64,000 bases of DNA from Neelides folsomi (lineage: Eukaryota; Arthropoda; Collembola; Neelipleona; Neelidae), in the NCBI GenBank assembly GCA_034687125.1, contig JAQGBZ010000276.1:1-64000 (forward strand). The letters run 5' to 3'. A program made the translations under genes and the position numbers. Below are positions 51,101 to 62,640 of this stretch, piece after piece (within the stretch, counting starts at the first letter, position 1; every line of letters begins with the position of its first letter). Below the pieces are notes generated by a model that had not been told where the DNA came from, did no database searches, and saw nothing but the letters and a program-made list of their open reading frames with translations.

Positions 51101-54100
51101 GTCTCAATGGGAAGCATCTCAACATGCGAAAACGTTGAGTTCAAATAACCAGGTTCTTCATCACACATCTTTAACACCCTTCCCTTTGACCTCCGCTGAC
51201 CTTAACATGTTTTTCTGTTGGGTGTTCAGGACTCTCCCTACTACTCCTACCGAACTCATCTCATGGGACTGACGGGCGGAGATTCGACTTTGGCGCGTGC
51301 TCTGGGCGGTCGTTCACCTTCGGCCTCTTCGGCTCTTGCATCGCTCGGTGGGACGGCTCTCTCACTCCCGAAACACCCCGCCATTTCCTCATCCGCTTCG
51401 GAAACCCTTCGCCTTTCCCGTCTTGGGATTTCAATTACACCTTCTCGCTCAAGAGACATCATCAATTCATTCACGAACAATCAGGGGTTGTCGACCGTGT
51501 CAGAAAATGCGTCTTTGGGGTCAGGAGCTGCTTTGCCTTTGACTGGTGGGCGGACCACGCCGACCTCTTCGATCCTCTCATCTCACCACATTAGGTGAAG
51601 TAAATATCAATCACTTTAATTAATTAAATAATTAACTGATCATTTTACCAAAATTGTTCCCTGTATTGATTCAGTACCTAATTAGAGCTGTTTTGGGGAG
51701 AGTGTATTTAGGTTCTCAACCTTTTAATAATAAATTGATATATCAATGCTGTATGTATGATGTAATTAGTTTAACAGGGTTGTTTACGACCCGAGAGCTT
51801 GCGAGAGCATTATAAATATTATATAAGGAGCTTAACTAACTGACAATCTCACTTTTTATGATATGATAGAAGTTCCTTGGGCCTCGAGAAGGATGATCGA
51901 TTGGGGATTCGAAAGGATGTTTTAAGCCGGAGTCTCCTCACTCGCGATCTCTTGAAAGATGAAGAGGAGAAAGACGCCGCGACCTCGCGACTCCCCTCAC
52001 AAAATCTCCTCTCGAGGCTTGAAGCGAGCGATAAGAGCGAATCTCGAGTCAAACTTCTCACAATCAATCCCTCCGAGTTTCACCGGTACAAAATTGAAAG
52101 GCCGGGGAGCAACGCGGAGATCACCGGCGGTCATGGCGGACTTCTATCCGTGCACCTCTTGGCCGGTCGCGCCCTCCGCTCCACCGTTCGAACTACAGAC
52201 TCAACAGTCAGGACCCGAGATTTGTATTGCGTTCTCGAGGCCGACCGAGTGCACAAGGCCCGAACCGTCGTTTGCACCGGGGATCAGAACTTCGACTGGG
52301 ACGAGATCTTTGAACTTGATTTGCTTTGCAATCGCGAATTGGATTTCCTCATTTATTCCTGGGACCCTCAGCTGAGACATCGGCTGTGCTACAAGGGGTC
52401 GATCAATTTACTCCAATTACTCCAAACTGGCCGATCTCATCAGTTGGCAATTAAAGTGGAGCCGAGGGGCACTTTGTATGTCAAGTTGAACCACAGCCCA
52501 TCAGATGAATCTTTCAAGAGGGAGCTGAGGCCAATTGGACTCTTTGGAGCTCCGCTTTCCAATGTTGTGACAAAGGAAGACTCCGGACTCAACGTCCCTT
52601 TGATTGTTCAACGATGCATTGAGGAGATTGAGAGACGCGGGCTTGACATAATTGGCCTGTACAGACTCTGCGGATCAGCCACAAAGAAGCAGATCTTAAG
52701 GGAGGCTTTTGAGAGATCTCCCAGAACTGTGGATTTATCGGCTGAAAACGTTCCAGACATTAACGTTATAGCGGGTAATTTGAATATTTATGAACATTTA
52801 TTCCTCCATTCTAACTAGATAACTGTCAAATATGCTTTACATAATTATTTATTTACAACTTTATTATGTATAATCCCAACATAAATATGTATTACTTGTT
52901 TACTCTTACTTTTCTTTTAATAATATTTATCTATTTATGCTTAAATGCCCAAAATAAATACAAACGTGCGATAAGTCGATTGCACAAATGTGAAAATGGA
53001 TTTTTGTTCTTTCTAGGTGTACTGAAGGATTACATACGAGAGCTTCCAGAGCCAATGGTCACAAAGTGTTTGTATCAAATGCTCGTTGATGCTTTGGGGG
53101 TTTGTTTGCCAGATGACCCCGAGGGCAACGCCCGCCTTCTCTTCTCTATCATCGAGTGTCTTCCGAAGCCGAACAGGGTAAGTTCCCAATGTGATTAGTA
53201 AATTAAGAGAAAGTTAATGGTGTTTGTGAATGCAGTGCACGTTGCTGCTGCTCCTCGAACATCTCAGCCTCGTGTGTTCACTCAGCGACCGGAATAAAAT
53301 GGGGGCGAGTCAGTTGGCCGGGAGCTTCGGGCCTATCCTCATGGTTCACTATGATGGGACTGAAGAGTCCCTCGACTACTCCGCTCCTATTAAAGTACTT
53401 CAGTACCTCTTGGAGGTCTGGCCGGCCAAATCAGGTAATAGTACTTCGATTCACATGGCCTCTTAACAGCAGTTGTCACTGCAAACTAAACAAACTTATT
53501 GTAGCCAACCTTAGTTGAGTTTAGATACACTGATAAATTAATAATTTAGTTTAGTTCAGATCAACTAAAAGGTACAGAGCTGATTCCTGGTTTCTCAGTG
53601 GGTCCTTTGTTGCAGACAGTTCGGGCAGCGGGAGCGGAAGTAGCCAGGAAGGCGTGTTCTACGGGACGGGGCGGATACCGCCACCGTTCGAGCCAACCTT
53701 CAACACGACTACAGCCGCCAATTCATCTCACCTCAAAGCCGTCTCTTTCCTCTCTTAGCGACTCTCCCCGGGTGACCCCCTCGACGACTTCCTCCTCCCT
53801 CACGTCAGTCACAACCCCCAATGCCTCAACCCCAACTTCAGTCTCGCTCACTTCGGACTCTCAACCCTCGCCGATCCCTCACTCCACCGAAGAAGACAAG
53901 AAGATTTCGGTTAGGTCAAGGGTGTCTGCATTTGAGCAAGAAGTTCCTCCCTCACCCTTCCCCACAAGAAAATTTGCTCCTGGTATTGCTGAAAGAGAGA
54001 AAACTGACATTCCACCAGCCATGTCCATCTCCGCTTATCTTCTTAAAGACTTGAAAGATCCTTCGACTAGACCTCCAATCTCATCACCCGACATCCTATA

Positions 54101-55550
54101 TGGTAGAAAACGAGAAGAAGATCAAAGAGAAGATGCAAATCGCAGAGAAGATATGAGACGAGAGGATGCAATGAGACGGGACGATGCGATGAGACAGGTC
54201 GATGCTATGAGAAGGGACGATGCAATCAGAAGAGACGATGCGATGAGAAGAGACGATGTAAAGAGGAGAGATGAAGCAATGAGAAGAGATGAAGCGATTA
54301 GAAGAGATGAAGCAATGAGAAGGGACGAAGCCATGCGAAGGGATGATGGATCGAGAAGAGATGATGGAACTCGAAGAGACGAGAAAATCACACTTTCTTC
54401 CTCTTCAGGTATAGGAAGTTCGGATGAAAGCTGTGGTGGAAAATTGAAAGATCCGGATCTCCTCCCGAAAATGAGAGACAAAGACATTTTAGACATTTTT
54501 GGAATCGAAGGAGAAAAGAAGGAGATGAAAAGGAAACTTCCTCCACTTCCACCGGATTTCTCTCATCCTGACATTCCCGAACCAACCTTTCCCACACGAC
54601 CCCCGCAACCACAACAGTTTTATCCATTGAGACACGTTCAACTCCCGATGACTCACGGAAGAAATGAAATGAGCGATTTGAATTCATCCCTTATGTCCAG
54701 CATTCCTATTGTCTCTTCGTCTGGAGGATCTTCAACAATGTCAACTTCCGGAGCCTCTACATCCACTCCTTCATTTTCATTGATGGGAGCAAGGGCTGTG
54801 GATTCTGGAGCATCAAGATATGAAAGTAACATTGAAGAGGAGGAAGAAGAGGAAGAATTCAAAATCCCCGAAGTTGCAATGTTTCTCAATGGCGGAGGAG
54901 TGGAGCAGGAAGAGAGAAAGAAAGGATTGGGGAAGCCGCCGCCACCTCCACCTAAACCACTAAAAAGCTCATTAGTTCAACATGGAAGGAACAAAAGCGA
55001 GGAGGATGAGGAAATCCCTCATGAGATTCAATTCCCTGGGGATGTCGATGAGTTGAAGAACAAAGATGATCCGAATGGGAGCAGTGGAAATGGAGGGAAT
55101 TCGACGAATGGTTCAAAACCCGATTCCGTTTCATCTTCGACCACCACCACTCCGACGACGGTTCAAAGTCAAGGAAATAGCAATAGAAATTCTGTGGGTT
55201 CTGGAGGGAATTCAGTAGGCAGCACGCCTGGGTCAACTCCTCCTCCTGTTCCTCCGAGACTTGATCGACGTCCAAGTTTGGATCGGCAAACAAGTCCGTC
55301 TTCGTCTCCGCCTTCGATGCCGCCGCCTGTTCCGCCAAGACTCGGACGAGCTGCACCTGTCAGAACACCTTCACTTGATGGTAAATTCACTTTGATTCCT
55401 ATCATCGCATTTTATAGTTTTTAAAATTAAATTAAATCAATTATTGACATTTTACTAAATCATGTATTTATTTGTTTAGGGCGCGAAGCATTTGAAGTCG
55501 ACTGTTATACAATCAAAGAGGAGAAGGAAGAGGAATACTTTCTCACATGA
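36184..55550 (+). CDS. syd-1: SYD-1 / RhoGAP100F: PDZ-C2-RhoGAP presynaptic protein, 13 coding exons, 1923 aa
   Basis: Exons: 36184-36207, 44898-45047, 45999-46181, 46444-47674, 49715-50107, 50296-50489, 51039-51152, 51230-51594, 51870-52774, 53017-53177, 53236-53434, 53599-55380 and 55480-55550; all phases agree (5772 nt). It begins MLCCGRRK, as I recall for Drosophila RhoGAP100F, then QPDFRK, VSGISSEIFRQ and ENDHDATTAA. PDZ lies at ~126-214 (VKRPGQTLGLYIREG, GDEILAVNLVDVTHMSLDDVV). A His/Gln-rich linker follows, then C2 at ~972-1090 (SVHLLAGRAL, LYCVLEADRV) and RhoGAP at ~1112-1305, with arginine finger Arg1150 in GLYRLCG. The tail has a charged hexapeptide repeat and proline-rich PPPVPPR motifs. 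SYD-1 organises presynaptic active zones; the GAP domain acts on Rho-family GTPases. An in-frame upstream ATG at 36079 would add 35 residues. Exon 12 has two possible acceptors in different frames. Confidence 0.94.
36208..44897 (+). other. 8.7-kb first coding intron of SYD-1
   Basis: It begins GTTAAT after the eighth codon and ends TTTAATAG. I find no conserved exon inside it. Several frames of 60-128 codons on both strands (for example 38661-38957, 40710-41158) have no domain and appear accidental in moderately GC-rich patches. Large first introns of neuronal genes often carry enhancers or alternative promoters, but nothing here proves that. Confidence 0.5.
54106..54390 (+). repeat. 18-bp coding minisatellite: charged hexapeptide repeat in the SYD-1 tail
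   Basis: About 14-15 copies of an 18-base unit encode the hexapeptide A-M-R-R-D-D/E (variants with I, G-S or V-K), at about residues 1478-1570 of SYD-1. Alternating Arg-Arg and Asp/Glu would form a highly charged helix or single alpha-helix segment. The region is open on the opposite strand too, simply because the unit is a multiple of three. Confidence 0.88.
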
Positions 55551-58506
55551 AGTTTTATACCAAGACCTCTCATCCCTGCTTCAATAGAAACCTTGAGCAA
55601 TAATTAAATTAAACACATTACTAATTAATACTTAATAAGGTATAATCAGTAAAAAGGATAGTCGTCGAGGAGGGTTGTTAAATTCAATTACTAACGAAGT
55701 AAAATTTTATATCTATAGATGTAAAATAAAATACTTAATCATTTTTACTTTATTAAGAAAACCTAAGTATCTAAAAATCACATAATCTCTATTTCCAATA
55801 CCATCATCACGTTCTATTAGTTCGATAAGAAAGAGGAATCCTGAAATACAAAAACTAATTTCAAATTTCCACACACACAATGTAAAACATTGAAAAAAGG
55901 AGATTTAATTTCCTCATTATTTCCCTATTTCCCACAAGAGTATTTTTTAAATTAAAGAGAATGTCTGCACATAATATTTATATTCACTATTTCTTTTGAA
56001 ACAATTTACGATTTGTACGAGGAATTCAACACGTCAAGTGTTCAATTGAAGAAAACTTTATAAATCCTTTTACAACATATTGTACTACATTTTACATTTA
56101 AATAAAATCTATTTGTATGTATTACAAACTGAGGAGGGTAAAAATGGAAAACGTTGAACCTTTAACGTTTTTTATATAAATCTTTTATATGATTATTCTC
56201 CCAAGTGAAAGTACTACTTACATAAGTAAGTAGTAATTTAGTCCCAGGTAATTAATTTAGCCTAGTTAAATATTTGTGGTGTGTATAAATTGTGCAAGAT
56301 GTTAGTTTAAATTTAAAATCGTCATTGAGTTGACGTTGAGTTTGAAAAAAGTGTTTTAATAATTGAATAAGACAAGAGAAACAAATAAAATTTGTTATTT
56401 GACATATCATCTTTCTTATATTCTCAATAACTCTATTGTTCAATAAAATGTAGAGGAGTTAGCGAGAGTGGAAGAAGTGTTTAGTCTTTGTATTTAAGAT
56501 ATGTAGTTTAAATGGAGTTAAATTTAAATGATATTTAGTATGTAAAATAGCCATTAAATATTAATAAGTAGAAAGTTCAATAAATTCCCAGTCAACTTTC
56601 TCCGACAATTTCTCTTTTATACATTTCGTAAGGGAAATGGGAGAAAGTCGACAGCCCAAATGTTTTTAAACTGCCTGAAATCCATTTAATGTTAGAACAA
56701 ATGCCCTTGTTGATTTGACATTAATTTTAAATGGTATTTTATAGTCAATAGGATAAAATCAACGTGTTGAGTAATTATAGGACACTGTTGGGAAAAAACA
56801 CATCATTTCAAATGGACTTATGGAAAAAAAATAGTTGGAATTTTCAGAAATGTACAGCGTAGTGAAAGCCAAAGTTTCTAATATTATTACAATTGCAAAT
56901 ATGTAATGAAGGGAAGTTCGTAAGTAATAATATAAAAAGGTGTTAGTCAGAAATGGAAGACTTTTAAAATTAACTCTTGATAAACCTTATACCTAAAATG
57001 AATATTTATCTCTACTTACGATACAATACTTTAGTGCGTAACTTTGCAAGGAACATAATTTAAGTTATAATAATTAATGATGATTTTGATAAATAATCAT
57101 AATTGGGTAAATTATTATTATTTCATATTTAATTAACTTTACCAAAAATCAAATGTTTATTCAAAGAGAAATCCAAATGAATGGTGGAACACAAAGTTGA
57201 ATGGTTTTGAAACAATAAGCCAAACATTTGTACTTTAAATACACCCATTTTCACAACGTTTTCTAAATTTTCTAGAATGGTTGATGAGAATTGTATGAAG
57301 TGACTTTATAACTTTTTAAATTATTAACCATTCCATTTAACATGATTAGGACTAAACGAGTTGATTTGATATTACAAACTCATAATGGTGACTACAATAT
57401 TTCCTAATCAAAATAACCTAAATACTTATTACATTAATTCATTGTTTCTGCTTAAGATGGTTTATTTCTCGTTATTCAACCTAGCTCTAGAATAAGTGAA
57501 ACATGGAATCTAGTCATTGAATAAGTGTGAAGACTCATTATACGTACTTGTGGACGTAGTAAATAACTAATGAAGATACGATGTTAACTCTACTTAATAC
57601 TAAAATTACCGATAAATATTTGAAGGTGCCGATTTGACTCATCAACTCTTCACTTTCCTTCATCATTTTAAGGCGAGTTTTAATACCCGAGTTGGCTGTT
57701 CAAAGAAGAGTTAAATGAAAATAAAAATAATTAAAAAAATTCTCTTTTTTATTAATTTTCATCTCGACTTAAATTGGAAATTCATAGCCAATTCATGCAA
57801 ATTCCTCAATCTAAAAAATAATACCAATGCTTTGTATGTAACACCAATACAGCAGTAATTGATTGATTTGATCGATAAGCAAAATGCATTCATTGCAATT
57901 GATGATTTTTGGTAATTTTAGTAACAAAATGACAGTACATGTAACATGAGTAGGTAAATATACTAAATACTATTCAGTAGTATGTTAGTATTTAATAAAT
58001 ACCTTGAAATGGTATCTTACCTTTACATTTGGAACTCGTGTTCTATACATAGCTCTTAAAGGTTAAACCACTTGACACCAAATTGAAGGATAGGGTCATC
58101 GAAAATATATTGATTGTTAAATTCACTAAATTATCTAACCTTACGTCTACGTCAATGTAGTTCAATGTGTTAACTCATTTTAATAAACCACTTGAAGATT
58201 GCTAATCAGGAAATATTGACATTGAGATAATTTTGAAGATGAATTCAAATGATGGATTAGACATAAAATTTAATCCCTCTGTCAATTCCATTCCCTCTTT
58301 AGCTAATTATAAACATTTTAAAGGTTTCATTATCCTCTTGATAGACAGAATGCATAACGATTTTGTCAATTTTCCCATTACAAACGCAATTTCCAGTCAA
58401 GTGATCATTGAAATGATCACTAAAATTTTAAGATAAAATTAAAGTATTTAAATCGATGAAAATCGTTAGAAACTTCAGTTGACTTTTTGTTCTTGAGCAT
58501 TTTAAA
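55551..58506. other. 3-kb AT-rich intergenic region
   Basis: This presumably includes the SYD-1 3' untranslated region at its left end and the promoter of the ML-domain gene at its right end. I see no coding exon, RNA gene or repeat. The frame at 58233-58436 is AT-rich and featureless. Confidence 0.4.
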
Positions 58507-59144
58507 ATGATCAGAGCTACAATTTTGTTGGCGCTTGTCGCCTTCGCAGCCGCCACCTCAATTTACCATTCACCCCGTGAACTCGAAGGCGTCGTTTACT
58601 GCGGTAATTAATTATTTTTATAATAAATAATAGGTATAATGTATGATATTGACAATGATGATTTTTACGGTATTTATATTGTATTATGTATAGATATGGC
58701 TGGAGAAGTTCATTCCGTCAAGACGAGCACTGGATGTTTAAGGACCCCATGTGATGTCGTTATTGGAGAGACCATCTGGGTGGAAGCACATTTCACACCA
58801 AGTAAATTTTTTACCTTTTTATTATCATTTTAAATCAATTACTTATAAGGATTTTGATTAACACGAGAAGCCTTTTAATAACGCGATTGATTTTTTAAAC
58901 AGCCAAGACTAGCAAGTTCATGCGTTTGGTTGTGACGGCCAAAGCAGGAATCATCACCATCCCCCTTATCGATGAAGATATTGAAACAAACGCCGTTGGA
59001 GGACAACCATCCATCATCAGATACGAAATGAAGGTTCCAAATCTTTTTGCTGGACTCAGAGCAACTCTCAGAATTGTTGCACGTGCTGGAGATGCCACAG
59101 TTGAAGTTTGTGCTGAAGCTGATGTCACCATCAGAGATAAATAA
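58507..59144 (+). CDS. Secreted ML-domain (MD-2-related lipid-recognition) protein, 3 exons, 148 aa
   Basis: Exons 58507-58603, 58694-58801 and 58903-59144 join in frame. A signal peptide (MIRATILLALVAFAAATS) precedes the mature domain. Features of the ML fold and of group 2 mite-allergen/NPC2-like proteins are the Cys32 strand, TGCLRTPCDVVIGE, a beta-rich core, YEMKVPNL and a C-terminal VEVCAEADVTIRD strand. The VTIRD end resembles the IRD ending of group 2 allergens. Only four cysteines are present, so the central disulfide of the six-cysteine allergens is missing. ML proteins bind lipids or lipopolysaccharide extracellularly. AATAAA begins four bases after the stop. It converges with the DUF4789-like gene 270 bp away. 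Assignment to the ML family is inference from motif order and size. Confidence 0.75.
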
Positions 59145-59413
59145 TTCAATAAATATTTTTTCTTCTTCATATATTTCTGGATAATTTAATAATTTCACGC
59201 TAATTTAACATTATCCATATATTATTTATAGTGTGTATGTCACAATTAAAAAAACTAACAATAAGCCTAAGTAGAAATAAGTCTGAAAAATATTTTATGA
59301 TCTATCCAGATCTATCACAATTTCACATCCAATTTGAGAATCTCATACTGATAATAGGTATACTTAAGTATATTAATACATTCGTTATTAAATTATCTAA
59401 CTTTAAGTTAATT

Positions 59414-60302
59414 TCATTTATAATTTAGGCAATCTGCTGTAAGAACATTAATTTTTCGTCCAGGTCTGCATTCAATTTGCGACGCTGTCGAACCGAATGA
59501 TTCCGGCGCTGGACAAGAGACGTGCAAAATCGGGTCGTTAATTCCATAAAATCTGAATCGCTTATTTGACCTCTGAGAGCAAACAGGAGTCCAACTGCGA
59601 TCTGACAAAACAATGAATCTCCCAAATGTGCAGTATCCAAACGTAAACGTGTGATAACATCTTTCATCATGTGTGAACCAAAACAGACGCGATTCGGGAT
59701 CATCACTTTCATTTTCTTCACAAGGGTTAGGTTCACATGCTGGGTGTTTGAGTTTGTCTAAAACGAGCCATTCGCCGTCACGACAAGGACCCTAAACATT
59801 AATTAGTTGATTGATTGAGATTAATTAAAGGTGTTTTAATACATTATAGATCATAAAGGTCTGTATTACTTGATGAAATGCCGAATAACATCTTGTATGG
59901 GCTGGCCAATAGATTTTCGGTCTTTTCCAAATACAATATTCGGGAAGAACGTTGCGATCCCCGGGGCGCAAAATGTCATCACATTCGCAGATCCCTTCGG
60001 TGGGAATTTGCGGGTGTTGGAAATAAATCATCATTTCCTCGCATGGTCCTTGCGTGTCTGCCCGATAGCACCGCCCGGACTCATTATGGTAAAGCCACGT
60101 TTCCGTAAAGGAACTCGGAGGGCATTCACCACTTTACAAAAAAATCGTAAAATGGTTTATTTGGGCAATTTCAATTTGGACAATACTTGCTATTATTTAA
60201 GAGTTTTATTTACCGTGATGGAAGGACGCCTTCGGTTGAGACAAAAGCAAACAGAAGTGTAACAATGAAAAATATGGAAGTTATTTTATAGACTTTATTC
60301 AT
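59414..60302 (-). CDS. Secreted cysteine-rich DUF4789-like protein, 3 exons, 242 aa
   Basis: Exons 60302-60214, 60131-59870 and 59791-59414 join in frame. Exon 1 encodes a signal peptide (MNKVYKITSIFFIVTLLFAF) followed by STEG. The mature part repeats a pattern of CPP, then CYRADTQGPCEE, CECDD, RCYSAFHQGPCRDGEWLVLD, then CEPNPC and RCYHTFTFGYCTFGRFIVL. This C-Y-x(6-7)-GPC and GEWLVLD spacing is what I recall for the arthropod DUF4789 family. The C-terminal ~80 residues carry further cysteines with no recognised motif. Function is unknown; related proteins are extracellular. The strong cysteine pattern, signal peptide and clean splicing make a real gene very likely. Confidence 0.85.
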
Positions 60303-61729
60303 AATTATTAGAACTCAAAAGTACAGATATAATTTAAATTCCTTATGGTTAATGATAAAATTATGATAAAATAGCTATGATTAATATGAGTAATTATGAA
60401 TATTTTTAATTACATAGTTAACAGGAAGAAGAGTTAAAAGTAAATGAAGCTTCTAAAAGAAATCAAGAGTTAAGTTAGTGAACATTTCCGCAACCTTAAC
60501 ATCTTTCACACGAGTAAACTTGAGCCTAGCCTTAAATGTCAAAATTATTTATTTTTATGCAATTTACATTATTGAGATTCATCGTGAGCATTATGCGATT
60601 AAAAGATATTTAGTATCCGTCTGGAGTAATTGTAATTGAAGCGTTCTCATCCACCACTAGCAAAAAACTCTTTGAAAAGCCCATAAAGTAAAGTCTAGTA
60701 AGATAGTAAGACAAGACGAGTAAAGAAGTTGTCTATCTTCAAGTATCTACTATTAATGTGTATGTGGCAGAAGGTGTGAAATGGGTTTATGAGTTGTTCA
60801 GCCCCTAGCCCCCCCCCCCCCATCCTCTGGATTTCTCAGAATTGAAACAGGAATTTGAGAAGTTCTGTTGAATTGCGACCAAGGCAACTTCAAGATCAAC
60901 TTTTTTAATACCACCCCCTGTAGCGTCGGTACGTAATTATTACGTATTAAATCAGTATATCACATACGTATAAAATATGTTGACCAGGAAAATTCAGTAT
61001 ATATTACGTATGAGATTATACTAAAATCTTACTTAAAATAACTAGTATATAACTCACATATTACATCTAAAACTTAGTAATTTATTAGCAGGTATAAAGT
61101 ATGAAAAAGGTAGTATGATATGATGAAATTACGTAATAATTTAGTAATGAATTCGATTTTACGTATATCATACGTAAATAATCGGTATATTAAATGTAAA
61201 GAGTAAATAAATGCACAAATGAAATTAAGTGAATTATTAATTTAATAATGTGAATTCATATTTACATAAGGAATCGCTATAAAAGTATTTACAAAATTAT
61301 CATTGCCTAATAAAATACATTTTCTAATAATTTTATCTTTAGAATAGTTAAAGGAACTTGACAAATTAGCACAGTAAAATATTGACAAATCAGAACTTTT
61401 CATAGGATAATCATAAACATCACTAAAATTAAGAAACTTATTACATTGTACAAAAGAGTCATACATGTTCAACAATTATAATCGTTTTATCAAATGACAA
61501 ATAACAATTATTGTTTGGTTTATTATTTATTTCTTTTACAGAGAGTTTGCTTTCTAAACCATTAAAATTTGGAAAATTAAACATTATTTTCAATAACTCT
61601 ATTTATCAATTGTTCCAAAGGATTAACATTAGTCCTAACATATCTTTTAATAACCCTCAAAATTTTCATATATAAAAGCTGAACAATTATCTAAAGACCC
61701 ATATTTAAGGGCGTCTTTGTTAATGTGTA
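60303..61729. other. Intergenic AT-rich DNA with a C homopolymer
   Basis: A run of 13 C lies at 60809-60821, with C-rich sequence just upstream. Between about 60930 and 61190 the motif TACGTAAT/ATTACGTA recurs many times on both strands, suggesting degenerate short repeats. No exon is recognised; the 77-codon frame at 61242-61475 on the minus strand is featureless. Confidence 0.35.
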
Positions 61730-62640
61730 TTAAGGAATGAAAGTTATATACAATGAGTAATAAATAGGCATTATCTTAATAAATTCTAAAAGTAAACTTT
61801 TAGCTAGATTGTTCCATGTAGCGTCAGAAGCTCTTTGACTTAATAAAATATAAATCCAAACTTGTAATAATAGAAAATGCTTATATAAAATATTGTTTTT
61901 CAGTAAGTCACTAAAATATATTAAGATTATACTTACAGCATCGGTTCGAAGTTGAAAATCTTTGAGCCATTCTTCGAATTTTGCAAATTCTTTTAATGTA
62001 TTTGCTGGAAACTTTACCCCGACAAGTTCAAACAAAGCTCCGCAGTCTTGCAACTGTTGATTTTAATCTGCGATTGATTTCTTCACATTCTTTGAATATT
62101 TTTTCTTCAAATCTCTTGAAATTCTAAAAGAGATAAATTGTATAAATATAAATTATATTAAGTTTAATTTATTATTATTATTTTACTATGAAATTCAACT
62201 CCGATTTTGTCAACTGCTGTTTGGATTAGTTTGAAACTCTTGTTTTGACTATCGGGAATATTTAAATATGACGTTTCAACAGTATTTTGTAGGATATTGT
62301 TTGTCCCTGTAATAAACATAACAATAAATGTTTTAACGAGTTTATTTTGTTAAAGTATTATTCAACAAATTATATTAATCTTAATTACCAATTTATATAA
62401 TAAAGGTTATGTATATCTAACTACCTTCATGTATGTTCCCAATTATTGAAGAAATTTAAGAAAGGGGATTTTCGAAATCTTTGACACTTGAAGAATCTGA
62501 ATTTTCCTGGTTCAATTCAAAGTTTTTTTTTGTTTTAGGATGATGGATAGAAGGATGATGATAGCCTCTTTCCTTCTTCAGCTCGTTTTAGGGCTTTGTT
62601 AGCCTTGAGAATTGTAGCTAAGATAAAAATAATTTGTTTC
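61730..62640 (-). pseudogene. Decayed multi-exon gene fragments (family not identified)
   Basis: Three short stretches look exon-like. One at about 62620-62550 begins after TTAG and encodes ATILKANKALKRAEEGKRLSS, then shifts frame at an A-run. A second, about 62126-62040, encodes a coiled-coil-like KRFEEKIFKECEEINRRLKS. The frame then shifts into VKFPANTLKEFAKFEEWLKDF (about 62020-61940), which stops at a good GTAAGT donor. A fourth piece, near 61860-61770, has no clear match. The frame breaks suggest a pseudogene or transposon-derived remnant. The FPxxTxxEFxxFEEWL block reminds me of DUF4806-type arthropod proteins, but I cannot confirm it. Confidence 0.3.

Noticed and set aside
54122-54496. 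124-codon open frame antisense to SYD-1 (SSLLIAS repeats)
   Set aside because: It is the mirror of the 18-bp coding repeat. A repeat unit divisible by three stays open on both strands, and the sense frame has the domain context.
60930-61190. Clustered TACGTAAT-type motifs as a possible CRISPR-like or regulatory array
   Set aside because: Spacing is irregular and units are short and degenerate in an AT-rich background, so this is better explained as simple-sequence drift or an old repeat.
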